Source: Trichoplax sp. H2 (taxonomy: Eukaryota > Placozoa > Uniplacotomia > Trichoplacea). Taken from it: 64,000 nt of DNA. The position numbers and the translations under genes are program-made. The notes below the pieces were generated by a model, which saw nothing but the letters and a program-made list of their open reading frames with translations, was not told the DNA's origin and made no database searches. The stretch is from the NCBI GenBank assembly GCA_003344405.1, contig NOWV01000002.1, positions 682,001 through 746,000 of the forward strand. Reading direction: 5' to 3'. Within the stretch, counting starts at the first letter, position 1, and each line of letters opens with the position of its first letter. Below, piece by piece: positions 37,587 through 53,100 of the stretch.

Positions 37587-40500
37587 TTATACTATATTGT
37601 CTGCAATCCATTCATCAGGGTCGTAATAGTTATCATTAGGATCGTCAATTTCTACTTTAGGTAATTCTTTATTAGAGCCAACATAACCCTTAAGCCAGTA
37701 AGTAATGACATTGCCCTTTCCCTAATGAGATAGAAAAAAAATTAAAAATCGTGACTTATATCAAAAATTTTGCCAACTCAAGGTAATAAGAATAGCTTTA
37801 TCGATGGAATTATAAGTTCTGTGACCTAGACCGTACTGACTATAACTCTGCTTATTTGAATTGATAACATTACAAGGTTAAGTATATTTTCAATTTGTTC
37901 AGTAATAGTCCAATAAGGCATTAGGCGATTATAACTGATCATCAAGATAGGTTGGTTTACCTTAATAAAGATGGAACCTCTTTCCTTTAATTTAAATCCA
38001 CCGATCTCCTCTAACACATTTCGGCAGGCTTGACTTACATGAATGCGTAACGCTAAATATATGAGAATTTGAAAAGATCACGAGGCTAATATTAATTTTA
38101 TGAACTAAAATAATGTTCCTAACTGTTGAGAGATTCAATATTAATTTTCAAAATTTTCATTTTATTACGTTTTCCGTTTGATTCCATTCGCGATGCAACA
38201 TTAACGGTATCCCCAAATAAACAATAACGTGGCATTTTCAAACCAACAACCCCTGCTGCACATGGACCTAAGAGCGTGAGGGTATATTTTATAACGGATT
38301 TTAATGAACTCGATAAAGTGATGTATTATTATAATAAGTTGCTATGGAATATAAATTAGTATAATAATCCTACCTGAATGAATTCCAATTCGTAGTTTTA
38401 ATTGTACACCTGGTCTATGTCGAATTGTGAATGTAGTCATAGAACTAAGTAAATCTAACGCCAAACGGGCAATTTCTGATGCATGCTTGATACCATTATT
38501 AACGGGTAAACCAGAAACTACCATATAGGCGTCGCCAATGGTTTCAACCTAGAACGAATATTAAATTTTTTCGTAGTTTTAATAAGAAAGCAATTGGCTA
38601 TAAATTCATAGTGTTCTAAAGCATGATATCAGTACTCGTTTTTTGGGTACATGTCTGAGATTATATCTCAAAGTTCATTCTATAGAAAATGTATCTAGTT
38701 ATGTATCACATACTGTAGATATATGTAAGGACAAAACAATACTCATACCCTATTTTAATTCAAAAAAAGAAGTACTCTATTATAGATAAAGTGTCGACAT
38801 TCTATCATTATTAAATTAATATAAGTAGATGTATATGATCTACACGACAGCATGAAATATAGGAAAGATTTGATGGACAAATATGTATCATATCGAAGAT
38901 CCATAAATTCTTTTAGAATTTATTAATAATTTCAATTTACCTTATAGACATGATAAGAATCTATAATGGCGTCGAATAAAGTATAGAGATCATTCAGTAA
39001 ATCGACCACTTGCATTGGAGTACTTTCAGAGGCCAAATTAGTAAATCCCACTATATCACTGAAAAAGATGGTAACATCATCGAAGCTAACTGCTGTAACT
39101 GTATTGCCAGCCTTTAACTGTTCAGCAACGGATCTAAAAAAATTATTTTAAGTCGGGCATTACATTAAACTTTAAATTACTAATTTTAGTCTATTTTAAT
39201 GTTTACTAGTTGTATTAGAGGTCTTCTTTCATATTTAAATTAGTGCATTATATACCTTGGTAACATTCGGTACAACAATTCGTCGGTTTTTCTTTTTTCA
39301 GCTATCAACTGATGTGTTCTTTCTTCAACTAATTCTTCTAAATGATCAGCATATTTTTCCATCATGGAGATCATTTTATCTACCAAATTCATGGATCTGC
39401 AAAGATTTAATTGCGTAAATTACTATGCGATACAGTCATGTATTGAGAAAATGCCAGTGTTGTGTGCAACAATAAAAGGATGTTGATTAACACCGTGAAA
39501 TATCAAGGTCTTTTGAACACCATCTAATAAAGCATAACTAATTTTAATCTTCGATTAATTTAAATAAAAGGTCTATTCTATAAATTGAAACGTAGAAATA
39601 CATGATTAATGGACATACTTTCCATCTGCAAATGTTCGCAGCTTGTTTTTAATAAGCGAAAATGAAGGTCTCATTTCAGGATTTTCTACCCAACAGTCAT
39701 CCATCAAGGCTAACCATTGACTCCTACCGTCTTCTCCTTTCGTACAGGGGCGAAATGGCGGACTTTCACAGTTCATAATTCGTTCAATAATATCTTTTGG
39801 TGATAAATCGCTGTTACTATATGGCCCATTTCTTGTAAAGATCTCGTAGATAATGATCCCAAAGCTATAGATATCGCCTTTTTGAGTTCCATATGGATTA
39901 TCTTTAAAATTCATATCTCTTAATAATTCAGGTGCTCTCCAAAATAAACCTGTAAATAAGGTATGAATATGAATTACTAATTACTTAAATCAAATTTACT
40001 TAAAAACGATAATAGAAAGATATATGTGTATGATATCGCATGTGGCATTCCATTAAAAAAAACAATAATTAATGTAACCCTAATAGATCTTACGGTTATT
40101 TATGAATATCTCATTCTTAGCTATATATACTCGTTCATATACACGTTGAGCAGTATGCAAAAAGCGAAGATGGCTGTCAGCTATCATACTTTGGGATTGT
40201 GCATGTTCTCCACGATGTAGTGCTATTTGCTCATCATCTTGATTACTTTTAAAAGTCGCTAAACCATAATCCGTAATTTTGCAAACCCAACGGCTATCAA
40301 TAACACAATTAGAGGACTTTAAACTGCCGTGAGATTTAATTGACGAACAGTGTATATAATGCATTCCCTATATGATGGATAGAAGATGATTAATTTATTT
40401 AAGAATGCACGGATACTATCGATATTCTTAGGCTATTTTATTACCTTTGCAATATCCATAGCAAATGATAATTTGAAAGTATCATCTAATTTGATATCGT

Positions 40501-43500
40501 CATTTTCTAAAACATCCTATACGCGTACAATGATATTAATAAATTTATTTTAATATGTGTCTATCAGAATTCCACAGTGCAAATTTTTACTATTCTTATA
40601 TTTATACCTGTAAGCTTCCTTTATTGCAATATTGTGTAACTATACATATATTTGGGACTTCAATACAAGCTCCAACAAACGGATTCACATTATCGTGATT
40701 CATATCGCGGACCTGAATATTATTTAAGTTAAAATTTTTAATATAACTGACGGTACTTACTATAGTGTATTGATGCCAAGTTAACGTTTTGGAAGATTAC
40801 AAACAATTTACAATCAACTAACTTGTTTTAATTCTATAAGCAATGCTCGAGAAAGATCGATGTGCTTCTTATGGATCATCTTAATTGCTACAAAATTTCC
40901 CTAAACAATAAAAAATAGATACTCTGAGATTTGATGGACAATCTTATGATTTAATTCATTCAGTTTCAAATCGTCTAATTCCAAATATTAACTGTTTCAA
41001 CAGTAATTCAAAAGTTTAGAATTAATTTTATCAGCTTTCAATTACCCTATATAAACCCATGGAAGTAAAAATTTGCATATCTTCCACATAAGACGCTGAT
41101 CCTATAGATATCGCGTCGGCTTTATTTTTCTGTCGAACTGATACGGCACTACTGGGCCTACTTACTCCTTGCGGCTATTGGAGATATTATCAAGATTATT
41201 GTATGTTACAATGACGTAATTATTGTAAGTAGAGAATTTATACACGGGTATAATTCAGACAGGTCAATTCTTTTAATGCTGAATATGTTGGTGTGGATTT
41301 ATGATAGGGCATCTTACCTTAGTAGAGACCATACTACCAAACATATTTGCTCCAGGTTTTACATTAAATATAATTTCGTTATAATCAATTTTCCATAAGC
41401 TACTTGATAGATCAGCTTCAAAGCGAGATTTTCTAGTTTGTAAACAAAAATTTAACTATTGCATGACATTCTATACGTTTAGTTAAAATGGTTTGAATAG
41501 TTATTTTATATTATAATTATCTTAGAAATTTCTTTCTTTCTAATTTATTTTTTAGTTATACCTCCACAAATAGTAAAATATAGCGCTAAATAGAATGATT
41601 AATGCCGCAACAGAACCTCCAATTGCGCCTCCAAGAACACCTAAGTAGAAGAAGAATTATTTCTAATGATGATAACATTTCTTTAATTTAGTTTAGCTAG
41701 AATTATAAAATCATTCGAGATCGTACTTAAATTGCCTGAACACTTTTCATTTCGCCATCCACAAGGTGGTATGTCTTTAGGTACTACAGTCGTATTTCCA
41801 GGCCATACAACTACTTTACCAGGCGTCATAGAGAAGTTTTGTTGTGCTGAAACATATAATCCAATATCGACATATGCACCATTAATTAAATTCTGTAGGA
41901 CATAATCAGGATCACGATCTCCATTTTGATCAATGACAACTTCTCCAGTAACACCTAAACAAATAAAACCAGTAATAGGGGAATTAATCTTTTTTCATAT
42001 CACCTGAAGGTTTCTAATTTTACTTTACGTAGATTATTCTTTCTGCTCATTTATCAATTCAAGAGAAAGCGGTAAAAATTCGTGCAGTATCTTAGATTTT
42101 TTTATTTCAGTATACAGTTTATCATAAAACATTACCTGTAAACGTTCGATTAAACATTTTTCTTGTAACTGTTAAACCATCAGTGATATTACCACCTTCT
42201 TGTAAAGTATCATTTAAAGCTAATGCATATAGTATGATCGCATCATGTAATGTTCCAGCATAAGTATCGACCTACGTAAAATCAATTTATATTATTAGCC
42301 GAAGCTCTAATTAACAGTATTATCTTGTTATTTATTACAAAATTATAGGCTTTGCAAAGTAAGTTTATTTTCACAGTAAGGGGATAACAAAAAAATATTA
42401 ACCTTTGCGTCTGCTGCTAACGGCTTGTTATATGGTGGAGCAGCAACTCGTCGACGAATATCAGCAGTAAAATTTTTCCATCGTGGTGAATCGGGTGTCC
42501 TTAAATGAACATTTAACATGCCATTATATGCGTCTAGGGCTTCATTATCCCGATTATCAGCGCCCATCCAGGTGTTAGCGCCAATATGAGAATCGATATT
42601 TAGTTCAACAGCAATAAAGGCGTAATCCCCATTTAACAATCCAAGATCTTTGGCATTTAACATAATTTCGCGTATATCGCCGCCATAAGCACATAATACA
42701 AAAACTGGTCAAAGTCAAGATAAAAATAGATGTGTTGATTTGTTATTCATCGATTGGTTATCATTCACATATATATGACAAGTTCTAATTTTATAATCAG
42801 TTGTGTAATTCATTTATAAGATTAATAAATGCTATCATACTTAATACAATGATTTTTCCATTAACGTTAACAGACTACTGAATGGTAATTTGCAGTATCT
42901 AGATGGTACGGTACACTTAAACTCATTGTAAATTTTTAGACTACTTTGAAGACAAACAGTTGCCCGAACTATTGAAATGAAATAGCTAACTTGTTACTGA
43001 TTACTTATCAAATTGATTTGTCCCACATTAGAATGATATCTTTTACGTTGGGAGTAAACAGATTAATAATCTATAATTTGCGTAATGCATACTCCAGACC
43101 GTATACAGTAGACAGTCGACAGTTAACTAGTCATCTATAATGGCCATTTAAGACATGATAGCGCGAAAACAGGTTATTTATCGAAATGAAAAGTGTGATC
43201 CCTTCTTGCTTTTATCAAAATAAATCGTTTTAAAATTAAACTACATTCAGAATATTTAAAGCAAAAGCGATTAAAATAGATTGTCATCAAGCTATTTAGT
43301 CTACATAAATACCTAATAGAAAATAAAATATTTTAAATCCCATCTTATGTAGAAGTTATTATGATAGTGACCGATTTCGTACTGTGATTCATGTATCATT
43401 AGTAATTCACATATTAGGAGTAAAATTGTTTCCGATTGCTAAATAAAATGATTTATCTAAGACATAAGAAATAAGTGTTGAGTACTTGCTCCTATTTCCT

Positions 43501-46500
43501 ATATAGTCTTGTTAAAGTCCATATCATATTTAAACTATAAAGTAACCTGACTGATAAATTCATTCATTTAAAGATTACCTGCATTGCCGGAGATAATGAT
43601 AGATTAAAATTGCGGTTAGACTACAAACGCTTATGAGTTATCGTCAGTAGCACGATTACAAAATCGATACTGATAGAAACAAAACGAAATTTTTTAACCA
43701 CAGTAACTACTAGAGAAGAAAATGTCGGCCCTTTTCATATTATGAAAACAAGAAACAAATTCATTTTACACCCAATAGTATACTACAGCAATAATTAAAG
43801 TCATGGAGTATTTTATGATTGCTATGGCATACTTGATATATGATTACTAGTATTGCAGTATATCAACTTTAAAGACGCAAATAAGACTAAATAATCAATA
43901 TCAGATATGAATTTTTTCATTAACTTTCTTATAAGTAAATATGATAGAGAAATAATAAATAGTTAATTAGACTACGTGATCGTTGCAATAAATAGATTTG
44001 CAAATCTAGACCTTTAGAATAAATATTAACGGCCGATTGTGTTATGCAAGATATCATAGTATGTTGCACGATATGATCGGTGCTTAACTACTGCATATAA
44101 GAATTTATTGGTATTCTACTGGCATAGTAAATTACTAGAGTAACTAAAGCAAGTACCGCATAGTATTTAGGATATCTGTGCCTTATTTCAATGTTTCAGT
44201 AATTTGTAAGTAGAAAATTACAACTACTACTAGCAATATGACGCTTCGAACCAAGTGCTATCAAAATGTTATAGTAAACTATTATCCTCTCCTAGATAAA
44301 CTGAACCTATGCGTTATTAAAAATCAGGTAACTTGAAGTATAGTTAGAATAGCATTAGTTATTATAGCATACAGTAGACAATTTTATAAAACTTTGCATA
44401 ATAGATAACGTAATTATCCAAAACACGAAAAGCATGTCTTCTAACGAAAGTTGGATATATTTATGTCCACCTAAATTGTGACAATCAGCTATTAAAAGCT
44501 AATAATTTCGTAAGTGTATAAAGACTACAGTAATTTGTGAAGTGGATATTGATAGGAAATAACGTTACTGTTTAAAGTAGAAGATCATCAAAATAGATAA
44601 ATAAAGGAAACGTGAGCGGATGTAGTATTCATCTTGTATTTTCTTTCAACATCAACGAGAATAGAAAACAGACATATGTTCAAATTTCTTCATATACTAT
44701 TTACATTTTGAAAGATTTTGTATACTCTGAGAAAGAAAACATAAGATGCCTCATTTATATAGTAGTTGTCACGGTTAAATGTCTTCGTCTTATTTTAGAA
44801 GCAAATACATGGAATAATTAATGGCTGCTGGATTTTAAAATAGATTTGTTCTTAATTCTGTTCTTTAAAGATTGTTAATTTCATAAACATCTACATTAAG
44901 ATTTAATCGACGTAGAGGTGGAACTCTACTATCATTATTGCTTATAAATCCTTGGTTATGTTAAAAATTTTAACCGAATTCTAATTATCCTGAATTTCAT
45001 CCAAACACTTGTTTTTAATAACAGGGTATGACTACTGCACATAAAGATCGTTATGGATTTAAAATATGATGACAGACTTCGTGAAAGAATCTAGATCAAT
45101 GTTTCACAAATTTAAAAATTAATTTAGATCTTATAAAAGGTATAATAAGAAAAAATTAAGTCTACAAATGATCTTTTTGCTCACTCTCTAGTACATTTGA
45201 TTATTATAATGCACTGGGATAGACTAAACACTCTCAATTTCTTGATCCATTGGCTTTTATTAACAGAGGTAAAAGCAGATTTTAGCATGAAAGTAAATCA
45301 TGCTAAATATTTTTGTTGGATAAAGATTGGTAGCATTTTATCTGAATTAAATTGCCCGATTACTTATTCGATTTGTTATCGCATGATGGCCATAAAATTT
45401 AACTCAAATCTGAATCATATAGGATAATATTTTATAATTCGAGCAGTTAACTTTAAGTTCTAATTACGATAATTTTTAAATTTATTTCATATATTTGCAA
45501 AAAAATGAGTAAAAACATAGCAAAGTCTGCTGTTAATCATATCAAGCGATTGCTTATGTATTTGATAGTATCGCTTTAAGCATGAATAGATTCTCACGTA
45601 AAGAACGGGAAGATTTTTGATTTAATGTACCTATATCCGATAATTGTAACATTGAAAGTTTTTCTCTAAATTTGAGTAGTTTATTAAGTTAATTCTATTT
45701 CTGAAAGAACGAATACGAGAAATGTAAATGTCTATCTCAGTGATATCATGATTAAGATTAATTTTGTCAATGAACTAGTTTCAAATTAGGCCGGCCGACT
45801 GTTGTCACTTACAGCACTATTAACCTGAGCATCAACGACTTACAGAGTAAGTTCCTGAAAAATTGCTAAAAATCTATCATAAGTCCCGATCTAAACTTTC
45901 TCCTGGCTATAATTAATCCATTTTTTTGAAAGCAATATCTTAACTTCGATGATTCAGTGGCTTGAATACGTGTACAAATGGTTCAGACTTTAACAAAAGC
46001 TAAGAATGTTTACTATTGTACTTGTACTTAATATTTTCTTATTCAAGAATTAAAGCATAGAAGAAATTGTTTACTATCTCAATTTCTAACTATCATCATG
46101 TTTAATAAAGTTAATTGATTTAATTAAGGAATTTCTTACTTTAAACTACAACTATTAAATGGATAAGCACTGGTAGATAAAAATAGGATTTTCCGTACTA
46201 CAGCAATAAGAAATACGTTTACGGTAAGGATAGGCAGGGTATCTACAAGATGGATATGAGAAATATTCGTCACCTTCTGTAATACTTATTCAAAAATATC
46301 GAAACACTATGCCTATAAGATAAGATGATCATAATCCCTTGTCCCGCTCTAGGCTTCCCTTGAAAATAATGATCGTATTTATTTAAAATACCAGCACTGC
46401 GTTAGATTACTCACGGGTAGTTTTATCACGATGAGATTGTAAGATATTCTTCGTTTGTACGCGATGGCGATCACCTCGATAACCGGGTACAAAGGATTCT

Positions 46501-47108
46501 TCATAAATAGTAATATTTAAATTTTCTAGTAACTTTTTAATATTAGTTGCCTGATACTGCCATATTTCCTGTGTTGATGCCATAATAGTGGCCGTCTTCC
46601 AGTGATATTGTTGAAGTATAAATGGAAATGAAGTCGCTAAAATATAAGTTGTACCTACAGTACGTGCAAATGTTGGATAAGTTACATGGCGTGATAGATC
46701 ATCAACCGAACAAGCATATGATATCATGGGTATATTCCATGATCCAGCTAAGATTGCACCCGGTTGACAAACAACGCTACAATCAGGCCCAATAAAAACA
46801 TGTGGATTAAACGTTGCTTTAATGTTCGCAATTGCAACTAAGCCATCTTTGGCTAAGCAATATGTGTTATAATATTTCATATTGATTTTAAATTGTGGCA
46901 GAAGTTGATATTTTACGATATCAGCTACACCAACAGGAACGGCACCTAATATTTTACTTAAAGTTATGTTATCGTTCCATGTTAGTAATGCGGCCATTCG
47001 CAATTCTGGTTTTCCTATACTATTTCGACCAGAAATAGATTTATTACATTTAGTTAGGTACAAAACCGATATCAGTAATGCCAATTGAATAAGGATTGAT
47101 TTCATCAT
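37587..47108 (-). CDS. Receptor guanylate cyclase (natriuretic-peptide-receptor type)
   Basis: Single-pass receptor making cGMP from GTP. Coding exons: 47108-46415, 42704-42403, 42271-42136, 41954-41727, 41640-41562, 41432-41318, 41174-41046, 40900-40823, 40712-40608, 40516-40445, 40367-40145, 39949-39619, 39396-39256, 39133-38941, 38548-38374, 38267-38169, 38052-37961, 37721-37587; 3,327 nt, 1,108 aa, all phases fit. Signal peptide 1-22; ANF-receptor ligand-binding region about 25-445 ([28 protein letters not shown]); membrane helix about 457-477; kinase-homology domain about 545-830 with VAIK kept but HGSLKSSN in place of the HRD loop and DYG for DFG, so it is probably an inactive pseudokinase as usual in this family; linker helix 831-877; cyclase domain 878-1064 with [23 protein letters not shown] and [13 protein letters not shown]; short acidic tail. 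Intron 1 (3.7 kb) is far longer than the others. The ligand cannot be told from sequence. Confidence 0.95.
42705..46414. other. Large first intron of the receptor guanylate cyclase
   Basis: 3.7-kb phase-1 intron separating the exon for the N-terminal half of the ligand-binding domain from the rest. No further ligand-binding exon or nested gene was recognised. Small frames such as 44,612-44,821 and 45,197-45,427 (plus) look random. Confidence 0.6.
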
Positions 47109-50100
47109 GGTGAATAATTTTCAATGAAAAGAAATAGATGAGTTATTAATCATGTAGGGCAGGAAAACGGAGATGAAATTTTGCTTTTTGAAACAGCACA
47201 AACAATGGAGAGAGACTCTTGTGGTATAACAATATATTAAATACAGAACGTAGATTTGTTTCCCAAGATCTTAAATATAATTGATGAGTAATTGTTGTAG
47301 GAAAATCAAATTTAAAATGAGGGTTAATTGCATCAACATATATGTATATATAATTTTCCGTTCTTTATCCTTTTAGATTTTCAAAGAATGATTAAGATGT
47401 ATTAAATTAGTTCTGACTCATCTGAATTGGTGCCTATTAATTTCAATTTTAGTTGGTAATTCAGATTCCAGTAGTGCGAAATGATTATTCGAGATTAGAA
47501 GGAGCAAAAATGAAATTTTTAGGAATTTAAAATTGCATAATGGCTAAATGAAAGCCATTTTCATCGTCAGTAGATATACAAGACTATATTAGCTACAATA
47601 TTGAATGTATATTTTAAAATAAAAGCGAGACAAAATTTCCAGATGCAAATTGACTTCAAGAACTTTTGTTTTATAACAATAATGATACAATTAAAATTGA
47701 AATACCATAAATAATGATTGTCATTATCATTATTTTTATAATAATGAGATATAGAATAATATATATATAATTATATACCCGGTAGATATCGTCTATAATG
47801 TAAAATTTTGTATGAAATACTATCAATCTGTTTTATATTGTTTTCTTTAAATTTTGAGTAATTCAATTCGTAACCTTATTGGACGATTTAAAAAAGACTT
47901 TACTTTTAGTTTTAATTTTATTTGAGTATAACTAGTTAATCTGCACTAATGTCTTTTCAAACGACTAATTTTTTTTCAGCCGTCAGCGATAATTATTACT
48001 TTTTGAATGACTATACAGTTATATAATCGTTATTGGAAAAAATTCAAGCAGAAGAAAATTAGATTTGTCGTTTATTTGTCACTACAAATAGAATAAGTCA
48101 ACCTATTCCCTCGCTTTCCTTAATTAAAAGTAATTTAACTATTGACGAAGATAGATTAACTTAAAATCAATAGATTTGATAATGGAATCGTCCAATGTTT
48201 AGAAAAATTTCAGCTTGATTAATTAATTTGAAGCCTTTTTGCCTTAATGATTACGATGTCTATTTACTAATATGATTGTTGGTAAGGTTGCTGTATTTTA
48301 GGCCAAATGATCCTATTTGTTTTATTTTACTTGTCTGAAGGACTTCTTTGATGATGTTAGCAGCTGTAGTTTAATCAGTTTAGTCTATTCGGCAATATGA
48401 TTTTCTACGAATTGATCTGACTTATTTCTGGATGCGAAGAATAAAACTATGTTTTTGCTAGCGTTCAGTTGAGAAAGTTGGTAATATTACCTCATTTGTC
48501 AAAATTTTTCTTCTAGATTACGAAAACTATTTTCTTGTTTAAGTATGATAATGGTAAATGGAGATATTGCAAGATAATGAAATAAAGCACAATTATTACT
48601 CTTGAATCCAAAAATATGATTATTAAAATTTTGTAGTATTGCTTCGCTTGTTTAATTTCGCTTGATTTGCAAAACAAAATGTAGCTAGTTCGTAAAAGCT
48701 TTTGAGCTCTTATTTACTTGAATTATTAACGAAAAGGATATATGTACGTATATTTGATCGTTTACGTGGAAAACTTTTCTTCAATGGGATGAGCAATGAC
48801 TATTGTACTTGATTGATATTCGTCTCAAACCTCAATTGGATTATTAATAGCCAATACCTGCAGTAACATTGTGACATAAAATCCTTTCATCTACGAAATT
48901 ATTTTCTTTACATTCACTTTCCCTTTAGTAAAGTATATAAGACAAATTTCAGATCGTGTTTATGTCAATGTCTTTAAAATTCTTTTTCTAGTGGTAATTA
49001 TTCGAATAATCCACCGCTTGTGACCTTCTTAATTCAAGCTAACAATTATTAATATAATCTTAAAATTTGTCTTATTCAATGATATTTATGTCGATGTATG
49101 TTAATTTAGTAATTGTTTTAGGTATTCTTGTCAATATTACGAGACGAATGCAACCATTAAATGTTTTCTTCAGGGAAACGATGACTAATAATGGAATTTT
49201 ATTTTTATAATGCGGCTATGTCTATCCAAATTTGGATAAATCTAGTAATATTTCAATTGAAGCAATATCTTCTACACAATGATAATTTATTCCTTTCTAA
49301 AATGACTTTCAATGACCAGTGAATTTATTCACATCGGACTGTTGTTATTCGATAATTATAATAAAGTGGTCCTAGTATTTCTAAATATTGTCTTTCTCGA
49401 TCGATCTCAATTCGGTAATAAATGTAATCTCTTTTAAGTACGCCGCCGACTGTTTCTTTCAATATTATGGTAGTGATAAAAAGAATATTCTCAGATATTT
49501 GAAATCATTATTTTCTTACACAGCACTGAGTCTTCTAGCTTTAATGTTAAATTTTTATGTTTGCGTCTTTGGGGGTTAGTATCATAGTCAAAGTAATTGA
49601 AAGAGAAGAAATTGATTAAGTCAGCGATGGGATTAGTAAATGCTGCAACTGCTCTCACGATTTCTCAACGAAAATTTTAATTATATTGACAGATAGAAGG
49701 TGAATACAACAGCTATCTTGACCTCTTCTGATTTTTCAACGGTCGTTATCAATAGATTGTTATTGATTTAAAATGACAATATTTTTTTCCAGCAATTAAG
49801 CATGTCCTAACAGCTATTACTTCAAAATAGGTTTAGTAAGTGATGCGGACGTAGTCTTGATCTTGAATGATTTTGACACCCTTTTGAATATTATTACGCC
49901 AACTTAATTGCGATTGCCTTTATATTCAGCTTAATTATTGTAAAATTTCAAATATCGGGATGATAAATGTGCTCTAGAATGAAATGGGGGTGTATTAAAT
50001 TGCTATGTTTTTCTTTCAATGTTGGTTGAAGGATTTTCGAAAAGATAGGAACATTTAAAGTTTTTACCTTGAATGGAATTGTGATAAATTAAATTGTTTC

Positions 50101-53100
50101 TTCAAAGTTAACTGAAGTATTTTGGGACTATTGTGGAAATATTTGTTGATTCAGTTACAGTCTTGGATCAAGTCAAGAAAAAAGTAGTTTTTGAATGTCT
50201 GCTAAAATGATTAAAATAATATTTAGAAGTTTGGCGGTTGAATTTCGACAACTACTGTATTTATATCATTTTAGAGAAACCAAGGAATAAGATTTCAAGT
50301 TTGAAATAGATGTCAGTCATTTTCTCGGGAGTAAACCATAAAAAATATCTGTGATCGAAGATGACTTATTTTAAAATTATTATTCTGTTACATAAGAACG
50401 AGTAAACCAATGGATAATCTCCTATTGCTCGTATTTAAGATGAGGCAGTCTATCCAGTTCAGATTATCTTAAAATGTATGACAGTATTGAGGAAATACTT
50501 TTCATGAACAATATTGAAGATTCGATCCAACCACTTTATAGTCTCTTGATAGTTACGGTATTAAAAATTTTAATAAGATTGATGTAACTTGTCATTAAGT
50601 ATTTGGCCCGTTAAAAATATGGTAGTCTGATGCCTTATTTTTCATTATTAATTATTTTTTTACAAATCCATAAGAACAAGGTATATTCCAAAATTAATAA
50701 GAACTAATTAATAATTCTAGAATAATTAATAAATTAAAGTACTTGTCTCTTTATGCTATGTCAGACAACGAATACCGTCAGAAAGAAATAAAGTCAATGG
50801 AATCGAGGATAAATTTAAAAATGGACTGGATTTCTTATGTATCATTATAACGTTAATGTCAGATAAATGTCAACGTCGATAAGAAAAAAAATTTCGCTCG
50901 TCATTAATAAATGTAAAAATAGACTAAAGATTAGATTTAAAAATGTATAATATTTGCTTAAATAACAATAATAGCGATCATTATGTCGAAAAATAATTTA
51001 TGTCTTTGTTTTTACTTATAAAAGAGACAGCAAATACTCAACAAAAAGAGAAAAAAAAAAATAAAATAAAATAATAGAGAATGTAAAATATGATCAAAAA
51101 TCGGTTCTTTTCCATTAACATCTGTGTTCTAAGCAGGTGCATATCGAGGATAATTCTCCGTTGACCTTATTCATTATTTTGTAGTTTGCGATGATAACAA
51201 TAAATAACTTGTCATTAATAAGGTTATTTCGTTAATGCTTATAATGTCAACATACTCAAATCAATGGTATCAAGATCGTACTGAAGAGTCATTTCATAAA
51301 TAGACATTGCACTACTTCCTATGTACTGTATCATTACTACTACTACTAATTTCTGATCAAAATTTGCAGTAGATATACCTGCACTTATAAAAATACAGAC
51401 TTTCTTCTATAAGATTTTACCGGCGTAAAATATATCAATCAGCTTTAACACTTGATAAGCTTAGTAAAAATTATTAAAATATCCCTAATACCTTACAGTT
51501 AAGCGAAGCTTTTGTTGGCTAAAATTGTAGGGAATGCTTTGTTAACTCTATGCTCTGTTATGTACATTAGATAAAGTAAAGATTGATATATGAAAGAAAT
51601 ATCGATCTCAGTATATACAACGTGAATTTCATTACCTCGAATTATATTGCTATAGAAATGCAGATAAACCTTCCGAGTAAGTTTAGTAATATTACCAAAA
51701 GACATACGGTATGATGAAGTACTGCAATTATCTGGTTTTCTATCAAAAAATTCAATTTGTTGTTTATAGACAGCAAGAGATCCACTCTCTTTTATATATA
51801 TATATACTTCTGTAGATTATTTTTAATATCAATATTACCCTATGGAAGCTTAATGTATGTTTACATGGCTTAGAACTTCCATAAAGTTGACCAACTTGCA
51901 ACGAATAAAAGATATGCTGTATATGTACGGGAATATATTGGCTACAGTAAGCTTCAGACAATGACATAGCCATTAGTACTAGAGTTTTACATAGTAGATG
52001 ACACATATCTTTACATATTGAGGTGGTGAATGGCTGATATTGGCAGCAAAGCATTTAGAAAAGAAAATTGCAGATATTTTAAGTGATGTAGTATAACGAC
52101 GGAAATGACCGGTTTTAGACTTAAGAATGCACAAAGTCATGTCTTTCATAATCTATCGATTTATGTCAAATGATCAATTTGCGATAAGTTTAAGAATGAG
52201 TTACGTTATAAATTCAATTTAACTTTAAGAATTTAATTATCGATCTAATGAAATAATTTTTTGATAATTAATAATGTATGATTAATATCTTGTTACATAT
52301 TATACACCTACAAATATACAAGTATGTGAGCAATTGTACCGAGGATCATATCAACACCTTTTTACAATCATAAAGAAAACAATTTATCTATATTAAGATT
52401 CAAGTGCAAGTTTTAATACGTTGAATGAAATAAAGTTTACTGTTTGACCAGGATTTAGTACGTTTAAGCAGGGCTTAGTACGGATATCAATAGTGAAAAG
52501 ATAATGTAGAGTCTAAGATGTATTGCTAAGCTGTGCTTCAATGTTAATTCTCGAAGCAGGATTACCAAGCAGTATGTATCTGTAATACTAAGTTATATTA
52601 GTATTGCACTAAAATAAACAAAAGTGAATTGAATTACACTAATCTGGCGTAGCAATCAATATACCGCCAGATTGCGATTAAACTTTAACAATGTACAGGT
52701 ACCTCATTTATATTATAACAACTGTAAATTTAGTTTGACAATGCTGTCGATTTCTATCTCATAAATCAATTATAAAGTTAAGTAATTTCCCTTGTGGATT
52801 AGCGATGAAAAACAGATGACAATTAAATTACAGAAACTTACTACGATATTTAATCAATTTTTCCAAATTCACTTATTTAGTATGGCTTCTTTAACTCGTT
52901 TTAATGTAGCTTATTCATAGTATAACTATAAGATAATAGTGCCGTTTAAATATTTGAAACTTGTTTCATTCTTGAACATCATCAATAATGATACAATAGT
53001 TGCTTGATATCAAGCTGCAACTATTGCTGATATAATAAGCATTACAATCATCAGAATTATTGATTACATTATTCTTACCTTCTCTTCACATGCTAATTAT

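Noticed and set aside
51499-52054. Minus-strand frames in the 47-55 kb interval, considered as missing exons of the second ligand-binding exon
   Set aside because: No ANF-receptor, kinase-homology or cyclase motif and no phase-1 acceptor in the right place.
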